The notes under the pieces were generated by a model. The model searched no databases and had not been told where the DNA came from. It worked only from the letters and a program-made list of their open reading frames with translations. From assembly GCA_918797485.1 (NCBI GenBank), contig CAKKNE010000003.1, positions 4,774,001 through 4,838,000 on the forward strand: a DNA stretch of 64,000 nt, read 5' to 3'. Source of the DNA: Pelagomonas calceolata. Taxonomy: Eukaryota > Sar > Pelagophyceae > Pelagomonadales > Pelagomonadaceae. The position numbers and the translations under genes were made by a program. Below, in pieces: positions 29,367 through 39,139 of this stretch (its first letter is position 1; each line of letters begins with the position of its first letter).

Positions 29367-29641
29367 GCAATCAAACATAGGAATAGGAAAACCTAAGATA
29401 ATTAATACCTCTCCATACATAAAAAACTTCAAGTTGAATAGAATGTTGCTTATAAACCCCCCTACCAGGGGTCAGTTTCGATGCCCAAGGCAGCCCGGAG
29501 GGTGGCATAGGAGGGGGAGGAGTGTACTCGATGGGCCCCACCCCGGCCCCTCCCCTCGTCCGTGCAGTCCCCTTCATTTTCGAGGTAATTAAATAAATAA
29601 ATAAATAAATAATTATTTCACCGGCCGGCGTAACCGTCACG

Positions 29642-30328
29642 GTGACTACGGTAACCTGCGCGACTGCCCTTTGCACTGGCAACCTAGTTGACACCAAGGG
29701 CCGGATAATAGTACACCGACCCGGGAAAGATATGCAAGTACCAGACTGTCTTTCCCGAATGTATGATGTAGAGGACGGTGGACAAGAACCCACCGAACCC
29801 AACAATCTGATCTTGAACCTGACTGGAGATTTACAAGAGCCGCCAAAGATGCCTACCCTTGTACATTGACAGCAGAGACGATCTTGAGATCTATAAGTGG
29901 AAAAAGACAAAAACCTTAGAAGAAATGACCATGAGGGTCCACAGGTCCGAATTGCGATTCTACCCGTTCAGTTTGACGAATAAGAACGAGATTCCAGTGA
30001 AAATCGTTAAAGAATTGGTTACTGATGGATATGCGGTGATGTTGATTTCAACGGTAAATTAGCTGAAGACCCGGCTTGAGTTCCAGGAAGGGGGGAGTGA
30101 GGTGAAAACTCCCCTAGATATATATCCGCAACGCCATAGCCCCCTATCGCCGGATCTATGGCTACATTACTCAGGCTCTCGCCTATCAGCACGCTATATC
30201 AGCCGGCACGTGCCCGAGGCTGATATTTCCCTATATCCCGTATCTTCTTACTTATCCAAGTGGATCAAGCCCGGCGCTAAGTAGGCGCCGTAAAAACACC
30301 GGGGTGAACCTAAAGTAAGTTCACTTCA
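29642..30328 (+). mobile_element. Ty3/gypsy retrotransposon relic with 3' LTR (fossil, broken)
   Basis: The frame at 29642-29866 contains VHRPGKDMQVPDCLSRMYD, the conserved end of the Ty3/gypsy RNase H/connection region (HxPGxxNxxADxLSR). No integrase is recognised after it. A polypurine stretch (30086-30097) directly precedes an LTR at 30098-30328 that begins TGAGGTGAAA and ends TTCACTTCA, giving short inverted TG...CA ends. The element is incomplete, with several breaks, and its 5' LTR is not seen, so its age cannot be read from an LTR pair. GC is far below that of host genes. Confidence 0.7.
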
Positions 30329-30500
30329 CCAGGGTTTCTTCTCAGGCTATTACTGAGGCTAACGACAAAAGAGAGCTAGAGGAATGTTACTAGAAGAAAC
30401 TTCTCCCTCAGGCTAGAAGCATAAGGGCAAAAGCCAATTGCGAATAACAAAATATATGCACCACGTCACGATTGATTCCCGTCGCAAGTGCCGGTGGTGG

Positions 30501-31397
30501 TCACGTGTGGGCGCCGTAGGACGCTTGCACGGCAGCGACGAGGACATCCGCCCCGGGCCCCTCGGCCGCCGCGCCGGCGGTCTCGATCGCTCTCCCGATC
30601 GTGTCCGTGAGCTCCTTCTCGAACATGAGCAGGTTGAGCGAGAAACGGGGCGCGCGGGCGACGGCTTCGAGCCAACGCAGCGCGTCGTGCGCGCGCCGCG
30701 CCGGCGACGCATCCTCGAGCGGCGGCGGCGCCGCCGCGGCGCCCTCGCCCGTGGGCGGCGGCGGCGGCGGCGCGGCAGCGGGCACGGCCTCGACCCAGGG
30801 GCGGCAGACGGTGTCGAGGACCTCGGCGACGAGCGTCGCGTCGAGTTCCGATGCGAGGAGCGGCGCGAGGACGGTCGGTCCGTGTCTCGCGAGGTATTTT
30901 TCGCGACGGCGGCGCGTCTCGGCCAGCGCGGCAACAGCCGTCCGCTTCGGGCCGGGCCGAACGCGGCAGCGGCGCCAGTCGCGGTCGAGCTCGAGCGGCG
31001 TCGCGGGTGGTGGTCGCGTCGTCGCGTCGGGCGCGTCCTCCAGGACCGCGCGGCGCCGCGGCTCGAACGGCGCACCCGCGGCGCCCGCCGTCCGGTCTCG
31101 CCGAGTCGCGCGCGCCGCGGCCGTGTGCGCCCAGCCCGTCCTGCCCCGCTTGAGCTCCTCCATCTCGCGCGACGACACGGGCTCGAGCATGTCCTCGGCG
31201 CAGTGCACAAAGTTGCGGAACTCGTCGTAGTCGCGGGACGTGCCAATGGCCTTCTTTTTCATGTCGTCGACGCGCCGGTGCCGCTTATCTTCGAAGACGT
31301 CGCGGCTGCACTCGCGCGCGAGTTTGTCGACGTCGAGCGTGCCGTCCTTGCGCAACACCTGGCTAAACTTGTGGGACGAATAGTTGCGCCCCGCCAT
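30501..31397 (-). CDS. CCDC103: CCDC103-like dynein-arm attachment factor (RPAP3_C domain)
   Basis: 298 aa from the ATG at 31397 (MAGRNYSSHKFSQVLRKDG). The N-terminal third ends in SRDYDEFRNFVHCAEDMLEP, which fits the CCDC103 N-terminal dynein-attachment block (YDEFRxxVxxxxLxPL). After a Pro/Arg linker, an RPAP3 C-terminal-type helical domain spans about residues 140-280: LELDRDWRRC, KYLARHGPTVLAPLLASEL, LVAEVLDTV and the closing APRFSLNLLMFEKEL, interrupted by a Pro/Gly insert (AAAPPPPPPTGEGA). The order N-block then RPAP3_C is the CCDC103/DNAAF19 arrangement. In animals and Chlamydomonas it anchors outer dynein arms to the doublet. With kinesin-9 nearby it implies a motile flagellum. It is longer than typical CCDC103 (about 240 aa). 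Confidence 0.65.
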   Translation of the reverse strand: MAGRNYSSHKFSQVLRKDGTLDVDKLARECSRDVFEDKRHRRVDDMKKKAIGTSRDYDEFRNFVHCAEDMLEPVSSREMEELKRGRTGWAHTAAARATRRDRTAGAAGAPFEPRRRAVLEDAPDATTRPPPATPLELDRDWRRCRVRPGPKRTAVAALAETRRRREKYLARHGPTVLAPLLASELDATLVAEVLDTVCRPWVEAVPAAAPPPPPPTGEGAAAAPPPLEDASPARRAHDALRWLEAVARAPRFSLNLLMFEKELTDTIGRAIETAGAAAEGPGADVLVAAVQASYGAHT

Positions 31398-32892
31398 TGT
31401 TCGGTTTTACAACTGTCCAACAACCTCGAGCGAGACTGCCCCCGTACGTGACGCGAGTGTTGGGGATAAACACGTACAAAAAGATAATGCCAATAGGACA
31501 AAGTCGAAGGCGGTGGTGGGAAGATACCGGTACCGTGGCACCTGCTATGATATGGCCACGTATCCTTGTATTTACGTCTATGATGCTCCGGGTATTAACC
31601 CCAGCAGCCTTTGGCAGTTATGGAGCTGGAATCTTATATTCCTGAGCTGGGATTAGTCCCCAAGTTTATACGACCTGTTCGACCTGTCGCGGATCTGTAT
31701 GATTTGTTGGCGAGTTAAATTGTCTAACCAATTTGGCTCAGGCACTGCCAAAGGGGCTTATGGTAATTCCCCTAAAGGTGGGGTTTTCCCCGGAACTTCT
31801 TGTTCAATGAAAATAACGACCTTCCACAACAACTTGTTACTCAAGGGGTGCAAAGCACCGTACCGTTTAGGACGGGAGCACAGGGTATGTGAGGTTTGCA
31901 TCTTATAATTGTCTCCACTTCGACCCCCCCCCTACCATCCTGGCCTACCTAGAAAAGGCCGAATATACACTCGGGCACCCGCACGATGCGAGGATAGCCG
32001 CGCAATTGAGCCGTATCGTATACTTGAAGCAGGTGCATCACTTGGGCTGCCCGAGCGCCCGGAAATGCGGGATACTCTGCTTTTCAGCATAAAAAAAGAC
32101 GCACGTAGCGCCAAGATCCAGCTACAGTCGAATCCCCCACCTTCGTACGCACAAACTCTCGCCGGGCGTGCGCAGAAGCTGCCCTCCGCGCGGCTGCTAT
32201 CCTGGTACGACCGGGCGAAGCTACGTTCATCTTGGCGTATCGTAGTGGCCGTCTTAGCGTCGCGAGAGACCGATTCGAGGTTCTCGGCGTACGCGGCGAC
32301 ATAAATACATCGACGACTTTCGGGACTGAGGACAAGTGCAACCCTTTAGAAGCCACAATTGGAGCTGCGCTACGATACCAAACCCTGCGGAGCCTCACTG
32401 CAACCGAAATCGGGGCGGGAACCGTAAATGTGGCCAAGATGGTAAGGGGGGGGTCGTTGTGTCCCCAATAGTACATAATTTCCTTAAGACTCGGATATTG
32501 AACATCCAGCTACAGTTGATCCAACAGCACCTGCACCTGCTCCTAATTCACCTTCTCAACCTCCGAGACAATTACGACCAGGTACTATTCTTATACTGAT
32601 GGTATGGTTTGTTTTGGCGCGGGGGCGCGTGGTCCGGGGTCCCTGGGGTTGGCGCCCGTTGTGGCAACGGCCTCTTTTCCACTTATAAATCTCCCAAATT
32701 TTATCTTAGCTTCACTATCCTAGTCTCATTTATCTTGGTTAGATACCCGGATAGAATAGGCCTAGTGAATACGGTACTTGCTGGTACCTACGGTACCTAC
32801 GGTACCTACGGGACCTCTAAGTTGGCAAAAAAGTTGGCGTGAAGGCTGCCCATGCTCCGTCGCGGATCGCTCCGTGACTCTGGCGGTGGACC
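31398..32892. other. Long AT-richer spacer, probably eroded repeats
   Basis: Low-GC open stretches (for example 31699-31908, with GSGTAKGAYGNSPKGGVFPG) read like coding sequence of an element but match nothing I can name. A degenerate motif copy (CCGGTACCG) is at 31524-31538, about 130 bp upstream of the CCDC103-like ATG. The 32783-32812 motif array is listed separately. No host gene is supported. Confidence 0.4.
32783..32812. repeat. GGTACCTAC nonamer array
   Basis: Three tandem copies of the reverse-complement nonamer (GGTACCTAC), 80 bp upstream of the GT61-like gene ATG. Confidence 0.85.
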
Positions 32893-35307
32893 ATGCGTCG
32901 CTTGCTGGCCAGCCTCGGCCTCGTCGCCACCCGCGCGGAGACGCCCCCCCTCGCGCCGAATACCGTCCGCCTCGACCGGGTTTGCTTCGAGGCGGACCGA
33001 GGCGCCGTTCGCCTCGCCCTCTACGACGGCAGCGATAAGAGCGTGAACCAGCTCTGCGCGTCGCTCACGCGCTGCGAGGTCGCCCAGATTCACGACGCGT
33101 GCGCCCGCGGTGCGAACGCGACGGAGCTCGCGCGACTCTACGCAGACGTGCGTGTCGTCGAGCGCGTCGGTGCGCCATATCCGCCGCGCGGCGCGCGACA
33201 TGAACGCGCCGGCGCGTTTGTCATTTACGGCGACAGCGCTTCCCACAACATCCACTCGCAGCTCACGTCGGCGTTCGAACAGCGCCTCCTGCTCGAACGC
33301 AGCGGCGGCACGGGGCTCGATGTCGTCGTCGAGAAGGTGTTCGCCTGGGGACGCGGCGGTAAGAACAATGTTGGAGCTATCAAGGCTGCACTCCAGGACC
33401 CGACGCGCGACTGGAGTCGCGGCGTTGCGGCGGCCGCGTTCGACGGCGTCGACGTCCTGGCTTTGACAAAGTGCGGCGATGTCGGAGCCGCATGGGGCAG
33501 CTGCGACGACTCCGTCCCCGCGGCGCAGTCGGCGATGAAAAGTGTGCCGTTGTGCGTCGACGCGCTCTTTGTCGCAGCGCCGTTGACGGCAATCGGCGGC
33601 TTTCCCATTCGCCCATCGACGGGCGACGCGCTTCGCGAGCTCCGCGAGCGAACCAAGCGCCATTATGGTATCGCGTCGCGCGCGGAGCGAGCGGGCGATA
33701 GCAACGCGTCGACGCGGGTCACGCTCTTCACGCGTAACGACGCGGGGGCGCGCAAGCTCATTTACGCGCCGGAGGTGCTGACCGAGATGCGCGTCACGCG
33801 GGTCGTCGATACCCTTGTTTTGCCGCTCGCGGAGCAGATCCGCCTCTTCGACGAGGCCGACGTCTTCGTCGCCCCACATGGAAACAACAATGTCAATTCG
33901 CTCTGGATGCGACCCGGCTCGCTCTACGTCGAAGTCCGGCCGTCGTGCGCCGAGATGTGCGTGCTCGGCTGCGACAAGCGCTTCGCGCGCGCGCCCGTCG
34001 CCGGAAACGTGACATTCCTGGATCTCTTCGACGCGCCTCTCGGTGTGGCGTGCGGCATCGCCGGAACCCCTTTCGGTGCCGTGCTTCACCAGCGCACGGG
34101 CGTCCGCTTCCACGTCGTCTCGGCCTGCGTCGGCGGCAATCGCTGCATGCAGCGCGGCGCGGGGCCCGCAAAATTCTACCTCCCGGGTGGCCGCGTGGAC
34201 GATTCGCACAAAAGTTGGAAATACAACTGGAACCCGCAAGTTATTCAGGTCACGGCGGAGGTCGCCGCCGCGGTCCGCGCGGCAATCGACGCGTCTGACG
34301 ACGTCGATGCGCATGCACGCGCCATGCCGGCATCTGCGTCGTCGGTCCGCGCGACTCCCTTTGCCGTGACCTGTGGCCCCGCTGTCACGCCGCGCGCGCG
34401 AGCGGTTTTGCCGTCGCCGGTCAGCGCTCCCGCCGATGCGGTCGGTGCAGCGCAGCCGCGACCGCCGACGACCCCCGCCCCCGCCAGCGCCGTCGCGCGC
34501 GGCGAATTTGACTTGTACGCTCCCAAGTCGGCGCTCAAGGTCAACACCCAGTTTGCGGGCGAGGGTCTTTACGCGCTCGGCGACATCGTGCGTATCAACG
34601 ACGGTGGGCAGCGTTCGCGCGCCACGGGACACGCCGGCACGATCGGAGAGTTCTATGTTCGCCACGTGCCCGCGGGCGCGGCCCCAAACGCGAGCGTCCT
34701 GGCGGCGGCCGTCGACGCGGTCTGTCCCACGCTCGTGCCGGCGAACGAGAGCGCGCTGGCCGAAGTGGTTCTCCACGTTCGCGTGGGCGATGTGCTGTGT
34801 GTACGACCCAAGAATCCGCACCTCCACGTGCAGCGCCAGCCGCCACCCGTTGCGGAGGTCGCGCGCATCGTCCACGCAGTTGCTGGGACTTGTGTGGAAA
34901 TCAACCGGTACAGCATATCCTTCAAAGAGCTGCTCTCGGCCAATACTTTTTCGGCTACCTTTTGGACAGAGAGGGAGAGCGGGGAGGTCGTCAAGCATGT
35001 ACGAAGGGACCGTAAAATGTTGATTCCCATACAGGCGGGGACCGCGCCTTTGCGCATCATCTTTGGCTTCCACTTCAAAGTCTGCGAGGCCGAGTCCTAC
35101 GCGTACCTCCGCGCGCTCGCCACCGCGACGGGCGCGAAGCTCGCGGCAGAGGCGCACCCCGACGTCCATTTTTGTCATGCTGTCTACGCGGCGCTCTTCA
35201 TCCAGGGCAAGGGCGGCTACAGTCGGCTCGTCCGCGTCGTCCGGGACGCGAAACGGAAGCCGTCCGTTTTTGTAGCTGCCCTGGCTGATTTTGGGGAATC
35301 CTCCTAG
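32893..35307 (+). CDS. Two-domain glycosyltransferase: GT61-like plus HxRxGD-type domain
   Basis: 804 aa from the ATG at 32893; the N terminus (MRRLLASLGLVATRAET) is a short secretory leader. The first half fits GT61/DUF563 enzymes: a donor-site block near residue 326, VFVAPHGNNNVNSLW, followed by MRPGSLYVEVRP, with paired cysteines. After a Pro/Ala linker (about 475-540) a second domain carries VVLHVRVGDVLCV (about residue 626), the HxRxGD motif of fucosyltransferase-type GT-B enzymes, then FGFHFKVCEAESYAYLRAL and HFCHAVYAALFIQGKGGYSR, which resembles the G-G-x-S acceptor-side motif of the same superfamily. Both halves probably work on the same lumenal glycan. The frame is continuous with no sign of an intron. 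Confidence 0.7.
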   Translation: MRRLLASLGLVATRAETPPLAPNTVRLDRVCFEADRGAVRLALYDGSDKSVNQLCASLTRCEVAQIHDACARGANATELARLYADVRVVERVGAPYPPRGARHERAGAFVIYGDSASHNIHSQLTSAFEQRLLLERSGGTGLDVVVEKVFAWGRGGKNNVGAIKAALQDPTRDWSRGVAAAAFDGVDVLALTKCGDVGAAWGSCDDSVPAAQSAMKSVPLCVDALFVAAPLTAIGGFPIRPSTGDALRELRERTKRHYGIASRAERAGDSNASTRVTLFTRNDAGARKLIYAPEVLTEMRVTRVVDTLVLPLAEQIRLFDEADVFVAPHGNNNVNSLWMRPGSLYVEVRPSCAEMCVLGCDKRFARAPVAGNVTFLDLFDAPLGVACGIAGTPFGAVLHQRTGVRFHVVSACVGGNRCMQRGAGPAKFYLPGGRVDDSHKSWKYNWNPQVIQVTAEVAAAVRAAIDASDDVDAHARAMPASASSVRATPFAVTCGPAVTPRARAVLPSPVSAPADAVGAAQPRPPTTPAPASAVARGEFDLYAPKSALKVNTQFAGEGLYALGDIVRINDGGQRSRATGHAGTIGEFYVRHVPAGAAPNASVLAAAVDAVCPTLVPANESALAEVVLHVRVGDVLCVRPKNPHLHVQRQPPPVAEVARIVHAVAGTCVEINRYSISFKELLSANTFSATFWTERESGEVVKHVRRDRKMLIPIQAGTAPLRIIFGFHFKVCEAESYAYLRALATATGAKLAAEAHPDVHFCHAVYAALFIQGKGGYSRLVRVVRDAKRKPSVFVAALADFGESS

Positions 35308-35412
35308 TACTTCTAGCTCAGGCTATTGCAATGGAAATACACGTCTAGTAGGATCCCAAGGTTCAACTGAGACGTATCCAAGCACAACCCGTACTTGTAT
35401 TACCCGCCTAGG

Positions 35413-36105
35413 CTACCGTAGGTACCGTAGGTACTTCCCATCCTAGGGTACTCCGATATCCCCTTAGTAGGGGGAAGTCGCCTCTCACTCCTAATTATTA
35501 TCATCCTGAGTCACCTTTTATTGACGGACGCAATTCCCCGTCACAAACCCCATCAAACATGGGAGAAACTATTTCGTTAGACGACTACACTACGCGGCTG
35601 CCGGGGAAGTCCGGAGCCACACACTCTATTTCCCTATGCATCGCAGGTTATGGGCCCACGCTCTGCGTGGTGTCTAACGGAACTGCCCAGAGGCATTGAA
35701 CAACCCTCCGGACGTTTTAAAACCTAACCTAAATCATTATAAAACATCACTAAACGTTATTCAATTACCAAACTCCACAAATTAATATATTAAACGCAAA
35801 ACTCAGAAGGCTCGCAATCTCGAAATTAACATAAGATGGCGGAACCTCCTGTACCAGCCGACGGCAACCCTTCTACGGAAGACCAGGGGGAAAACAAACC
35901 CTGGGACGAACTATTCGTCAACAATCCGGACGAATACTTCGGTAATACGAACTCACAAAAAGAATCGAGACCTAAAATTGGCGAACCAAAGGAGGTCGCC
36001 CTAGGTCGAATGACCTGGGGAGTGTCAAAACCGACACCCCCTACTCTCTCCGAGTCTATACAGCGAGTGTCTTTGACGCTACGGTGTAACAACAGTTCAC
36101 TATAA
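35413..36105 (+). mobile_element. Ty1/copia retrotransposon 5' fragment (fossil, broken)
   Basis: An LTR ending in CA at 35645 is followed at once by GGTTATGGGCCC (35646-35657), complementary to the anticodon region of initiator tRNA-Met. This is the half-tRNA primer site used by copia and Ty5. A low-GC frame from 35836 to 36105 (MAEPPVPADGNPST...) is in the position of gag. The LTR's 5' edge is not certain; it probably begins near the nonamer array at 35413. Only the 5' end of the element is here. Confidence 0.7.
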
Positions 36106-36147
36106 AACACTCTCGTAGTCAGGTCTATCCAGCCTTCAGCTGGTTAG

Positions 36148-36190
36148 CTAACACCCTGCTACTTTACATAACGCTGCGACATACTCTTGC
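36148..36190. repeat. Dispersed repeat shared with 53655-53697
   Basis: CCCTGCTACTTTACA, AACGCTG and GACATACTCTTGCTAC occur in the same order and spacing at both sites, with two or three differences. An ACACTCTCGTA 11-mer lies about 40-80 bp upstream in each. It is probably part of an LTR or small non-coding element. Confidence 0.7.
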
Positions 36191-36220
36191 TACCTACCTA
36201 CGGTACCGTAGGTACGGTAC
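36191..36220. repeat. GTACCGTAGGTACC-type array
   Basis: Reverse and forward nonamers meet to form a long imperfect palindrome (CCTACGGTACCGTAGG core), 63 bp upstream of the three-domain GT ATG. Confidence 0.85.
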
Positions 36221-36283
36221 TATACGAGCTTATACAGCACCAGCTTGTACAACTTGTGAGCTTGTGCACCGGCTGATCTGATA

Positions 36284-39139
36284 ATGGGCACCGCAAGCCC
36301 TCCCGGCAAGTCAAGGACATTTCAAAGGTTATGCGTGCGCGTCGCGCTGCCTCTTGCGTTGGCCCGGCGCATGGGCGTGACCGAAGCACTAGAGCAACAA
36401 AGATTCCGCGCGTACAACCGGACGACCCTGCTGGCGGGCGTGGCCGAAGCTGCGTCCGCGAGTGGCGACGACGTCAAGAGATTCTGGCCGTTCGCGTTGC
36501 GCCACTTCGTGACGCCCGTCGCGGGCTACTACCTGTGCGATCGCTACGTCGGCGATGAGGTCGAGCGGTACGGATTGCCGCCGCCCGTCGGCGCGCGCCT
36601 CGAGCTCATGGCCGCCGCGGCTGCGGCCGTCGCTCCCTTCGCGTCCGTCTACGTGCAGGCGCGGTACGTCGAAGCCTTCGCAGCGAGCGTGGTTCCCCAC
36701 CTCCGCGCGCCCATCGTCCTCGTCACGGGCTCGGAGGAGCTGCCCCAGGTCGAGGCGTCGAATTGGACCGAGGCACTGCTTGAGGACCGGAGGATCGCGT
36801 TCTGGTTCTCGCAGAACCCTGTCTACTCCGGGCGTGCCCGCTACGGCGGGTTCCCCTACGGCGTGCGCACGGAGACGGTCCTCGGGTTCGCAAAGGCGCT
36901 GGTACGCTCGGGGGACGGGCCCCGGAGGCCCGGTCTCCAGCTGACGTACACGTCGCGGCATCGCATGAACGGTTGGATGCGAGCGGGCCTGCCCAACGGC
37001 CCGCGGCTCCCGGTGCACGCCTTCTACGACCTGCTGGCGACGGCTTCATTCGTGCTCTCGCCCTGCGGCGACCGCTGCGACACGTACCGTACGTACGAGG
37101 CGATTGGCCTCGGCGCCGTGCCGGTTGTAAACGCGCCGGAAGCCCTCTACAGCCCGGGCCTGCTCGCGGGCAGCGCCGTCTTTTTCGATTCGGCGCACCC
37201 CGAGCGCGCGGAGGCGATGCGCCGCGGCGGCACTCTCCCACCGTACGCGGAGCCGGACCGCGGCCTCGTCCAGCTCGACGCCTGGCGCGAGCGCATCGCC
37301 GCCGCGGCCGCGGCCGCGCGGGCGGGCGCCGCCGTCCCGGCGCCGGCGCCAGCCGCCGCCGCGCCGGCACCGCCCCGCCGCGTGCCGTACAAGGCGGAGC
37401 TCGGCTGGTGGCACTTCGAGCACCCGAGGCGCCGGCTCGGGGGTACGGGATCGTGCTACCCGGCGTGCTGGGGCCTTGGGAACGAGGTCGTCTACCAGTG
37501 CAAGTTCGGACGCATCGGCTGCCAGAACCCGCGCAACTGGCCCAGCATCGACGAGTACGCGGCGGGCTGGCGGCTCCTGGCGCCGTTTATGAAGCGTTTC
37601 CTCGCATCGCAGAATGCGACGGCCGACGCCACGTACGCGCGGACCGCGGTCGTCCACTTCCGGTGCAGCGACGTGCCGTTTTCGCGGCACGACGAGTACT
37701 TCCTACTCCCGCGGCGGTACTTCGACCGTGTGCGCGCATGGCTTGGGGCTCGACGAAGCGACTGGGACTCGGTCGTCATCTTGAGCTGCCCCGAGCTGCC
37801 GGCGGCGGGCGCGCCCGCGTCGCCGCTCGCGGCCGCGCGATGCGGCGACTTCGTCGACGTGATCGCAGGGTGGCTCGGTGGCGCGGCGACGATCTGCGAG
37901 CGCGATTCGGCGGTCGCGCTCGGCGCCATGCTCGGTGCCGCGGCCCTCGTGTCGACGGGCGGGTCCTTCTCGTTCGCCGCGGGCGTTGCGCGCGGCGACG
38001 GCGCGTTTTTCGCTCCCTCGCTCGCCGGCGTCGGAGACTTCCCAGAGGCCGCGCGCCTCGCGGCCGCGGTGCCCTGGGCCTCGACGGGCACCCACGATCG
38101 CCTCGGCCACGGCTGCGTGGACGACTACGCGACGTTTGACTACGCGGCAGCGCCCGCCGACGGCTGCGCGTCGGCGAGCGACCGGGGCTGGATGCCATCG
38201 CGCAAGTACCGCTGTGCGCTGACGGAGGAGGCACGCGTGGTCGCGCGTCAGGGATCGGCCCCGGCCCCGGCCCCGGCGGCCACTCCGGCCGCGCCCGCGC
38301 CGCCCCCCGGGTCGCGCGTCGTCGCGACTGGCGCGTCCAAGAGCCACGCGTGGCACCTCGCCGAGTTCGCGAAGCAGTTCCACTCGCTGCGGAGCGGCGT
38401 CCACCTCGTCGTCTACGACCTGGGTCTCGGGCCCACGGCCGGTGGCGCGCGGCGCGCGGTCGAGGCGGGGGGCGGCGAGTTCCGGACCATGCCCTGGGAC
38501 GCGCTGCCGGCGTGGATGGCGGTCGAGGGCGGCCCGCGCTACGCGGGCGAGTACGCCTTCAAGCCCTGGATCGTGGCGCGCCTCCTCGACGAGTTCGAGA
38601 GCGTGCTGTGGCTCGACGCCGGGAACCGCGTCGGCGACGCCGCCGCGCTCGACGCCGTCTTTGCCAACATCACGGCGCGCGGGCTCTGGACGACGTCGTC
38701 GGGCCCGTCGCTGGCGCGCTGGGTGCACCCCGGCATGGCGGCGCGCCTCGGTGCATCGGCGTTCGTCCGCGACCGCGGCGACGCCCTCATGTGCAACGGC
38801 GCCTTCGTGGGCTTTTCGCGCGCGTCGCCGACGTACGAGCAGGTTTTTAGGCCGTGGTTCGCTTGCTCCATGGACCTCGGCTGCCTCGCGCCGCCTGGCG
38901 CGGACCGCGCGAACCATAGGCAGGACCAGTCGGCCCTCTCGGTCCTCGCCTACCAGCACGGCCTCGGTGACCTCTGCAACCGTACCGCCACGCCGCTCGT
39001 TGGCAAACGCCAGCCCATCTGGGGGCACTTCTTCGACAAAGAATTTGACCGCTGGCCCCCGGCAAAAAAGGCCGCCTACCTCGATCGCTCTGCAAAGGAC
39101 CCGTACTGCGCCAGGTTCGGCTGCCGGCGGCGTCGGTAA
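36284..39139 (+). CDS. Three-domain glycosyltransferase fusion
   Basis: 951 aa. The ATG at 36284 opens with a basic then hydrophobic stretch (SRTFQRLCVRVALPLALA), a probable signal-anchor. Domain 1 (to about 360) carries SFVLSPCGDRCDTYRTYEAI and GLGAVPVVN, the nucleotide-sugar motif of exostosin/GT47-like GT-B folds. An Ala/Pro linker follows. Domain 2 (about 370-640) has VVHFRCSDVPFSRHDEYFL (about residue 458) and STGGSFSFAAG (about 557), the HxRxSD and G-G-S-F elements of fucosyltransferase-like enzymes. A second Ala/Pro linker leads to domain 3 (about 685-945), GT-A-like: VHLVVYDLGLG, GEYAFKPWIVARLLDEFESV and LWLDAGNRV (D-x-G in the DxD position), then HRQDQSALSVL. Three catalytic modules in one chain suggest stepwise building of one glycan in the Golgi; acceptor and sugars are unknown. 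Confidence 0.75.
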   Translation: MGTASPPGKSRTFQRLCVRVALPLALARRMGVTEALEQQRFRAYNRTTLLAGVAEAASASGDDVKRFWPFALRHFVTPVAGYYLCDRYVGDEVERYGLPPPVGARLELMAAAAAAVAPFASVYVQARYVEAFAASVVPHLRAPIVLVTGSEELPQVEASNWTEALLEDRRIAFWFSQNPVYSGRARYGGFPYGVRTETVLGFAKALVRSGDGPRRPGLQLTYTSRHRMNGWMRAGLPNGPRLPVHAFYDLLATASFVLSPCGDRCDTYRTYEAIGLGAVPVVNAPEALYSPGLLAGSAVFFDSAHPERAEAMRRGGTLPPYAEPDRGLVQLDAWRERIAAAAAAARAGAAVPAPAPAAAAPAPPRRVPYKAELGWWHFEHPRRRLGGTGSCYPACWGLGNEVVYQCKFGRIGCQNPRNWPSIDEYAAGWRLLAPFMKRFLASQNATADATYARTAVVHFRCSDVPFSRHDEYFLLPRRYFDRVRAWLGARRSDWDSVVILSCPELPAAGAPASPLAAARCGDFVDVIAGWLGGAATICERDSAVALGAMLGAAALVSTGGSFSFAAGVARGDGAFFAPSLAGVGDFPEAARLAAAVPWASTGTHDRLGHGCVDDYATFDYAAAPADGCASASDRGWMPSRKYRCALTEEARVVARQGSAPAPAPAATPAAPAPPPGSRVVATGASKSHAWHLAEFAKQFHSLRSGVHLVVYDLGLGPTAGGARRAVEAGGGEFRTMPWDALPAWMAVEGGPRYAGEYAFKPWIVARLLDEFESVLWLDAGNRVGDAAALDAVFANITARGLWTTSSGPSLARWVHPGMAARLGASAFVRDRGDALMCNGAFVGFSRASPTYEQVFRPWFACSMDLGCLAPPGADRANHRQDQSALSVLAYQHGLGDLCNRTATPLVGKRQPIWGHFFDKEFDRWPPAKKAAYLDRSAKDPYCARFGCRRRR

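Larger units (their letters stand above)
29074..30500. other. AT-rich spacer with Ty3/gypsy relics
   Basis: Almost entirely repeat-derived. It holds a partial LTR (29259-29366), a run of TAAA units at about 29585-29615, a pol relic (29642-30060) and an LTR (30098-30328). Between 29370 and 29640 nothing is recognised. Confidence 0.5.
35308..36283. other. Intergenic, mostly copia relic and motif arrays
   Basis: Holds a copia LTR/primer-site/gag fragment (35413-36105), a short repeat shared with 53.6 kb (about 36148-36190) and the motif array 36191-36220. No host gene is seen. Confidence 0.5.

Noticed and set aside
29585-29615. Run of TAAA units resembling a reversed LINE tail
   Set aside because: The neighbouring sequence lacks the LINE AAGGAAGACCT end, so it is treated as a simple repeat.
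31699-31908. Low-GC frame rich in Gly/Lys/Pro
   Set aside because: Coding-like but no recognisable family and no neighbours; left in the spacer description.
32645-32665. TGGCGCCCGTTG, similar to some LTR primer-binding sites
   Set aside because: No LTR end or element frame next to it, so chance cannot be excluded.
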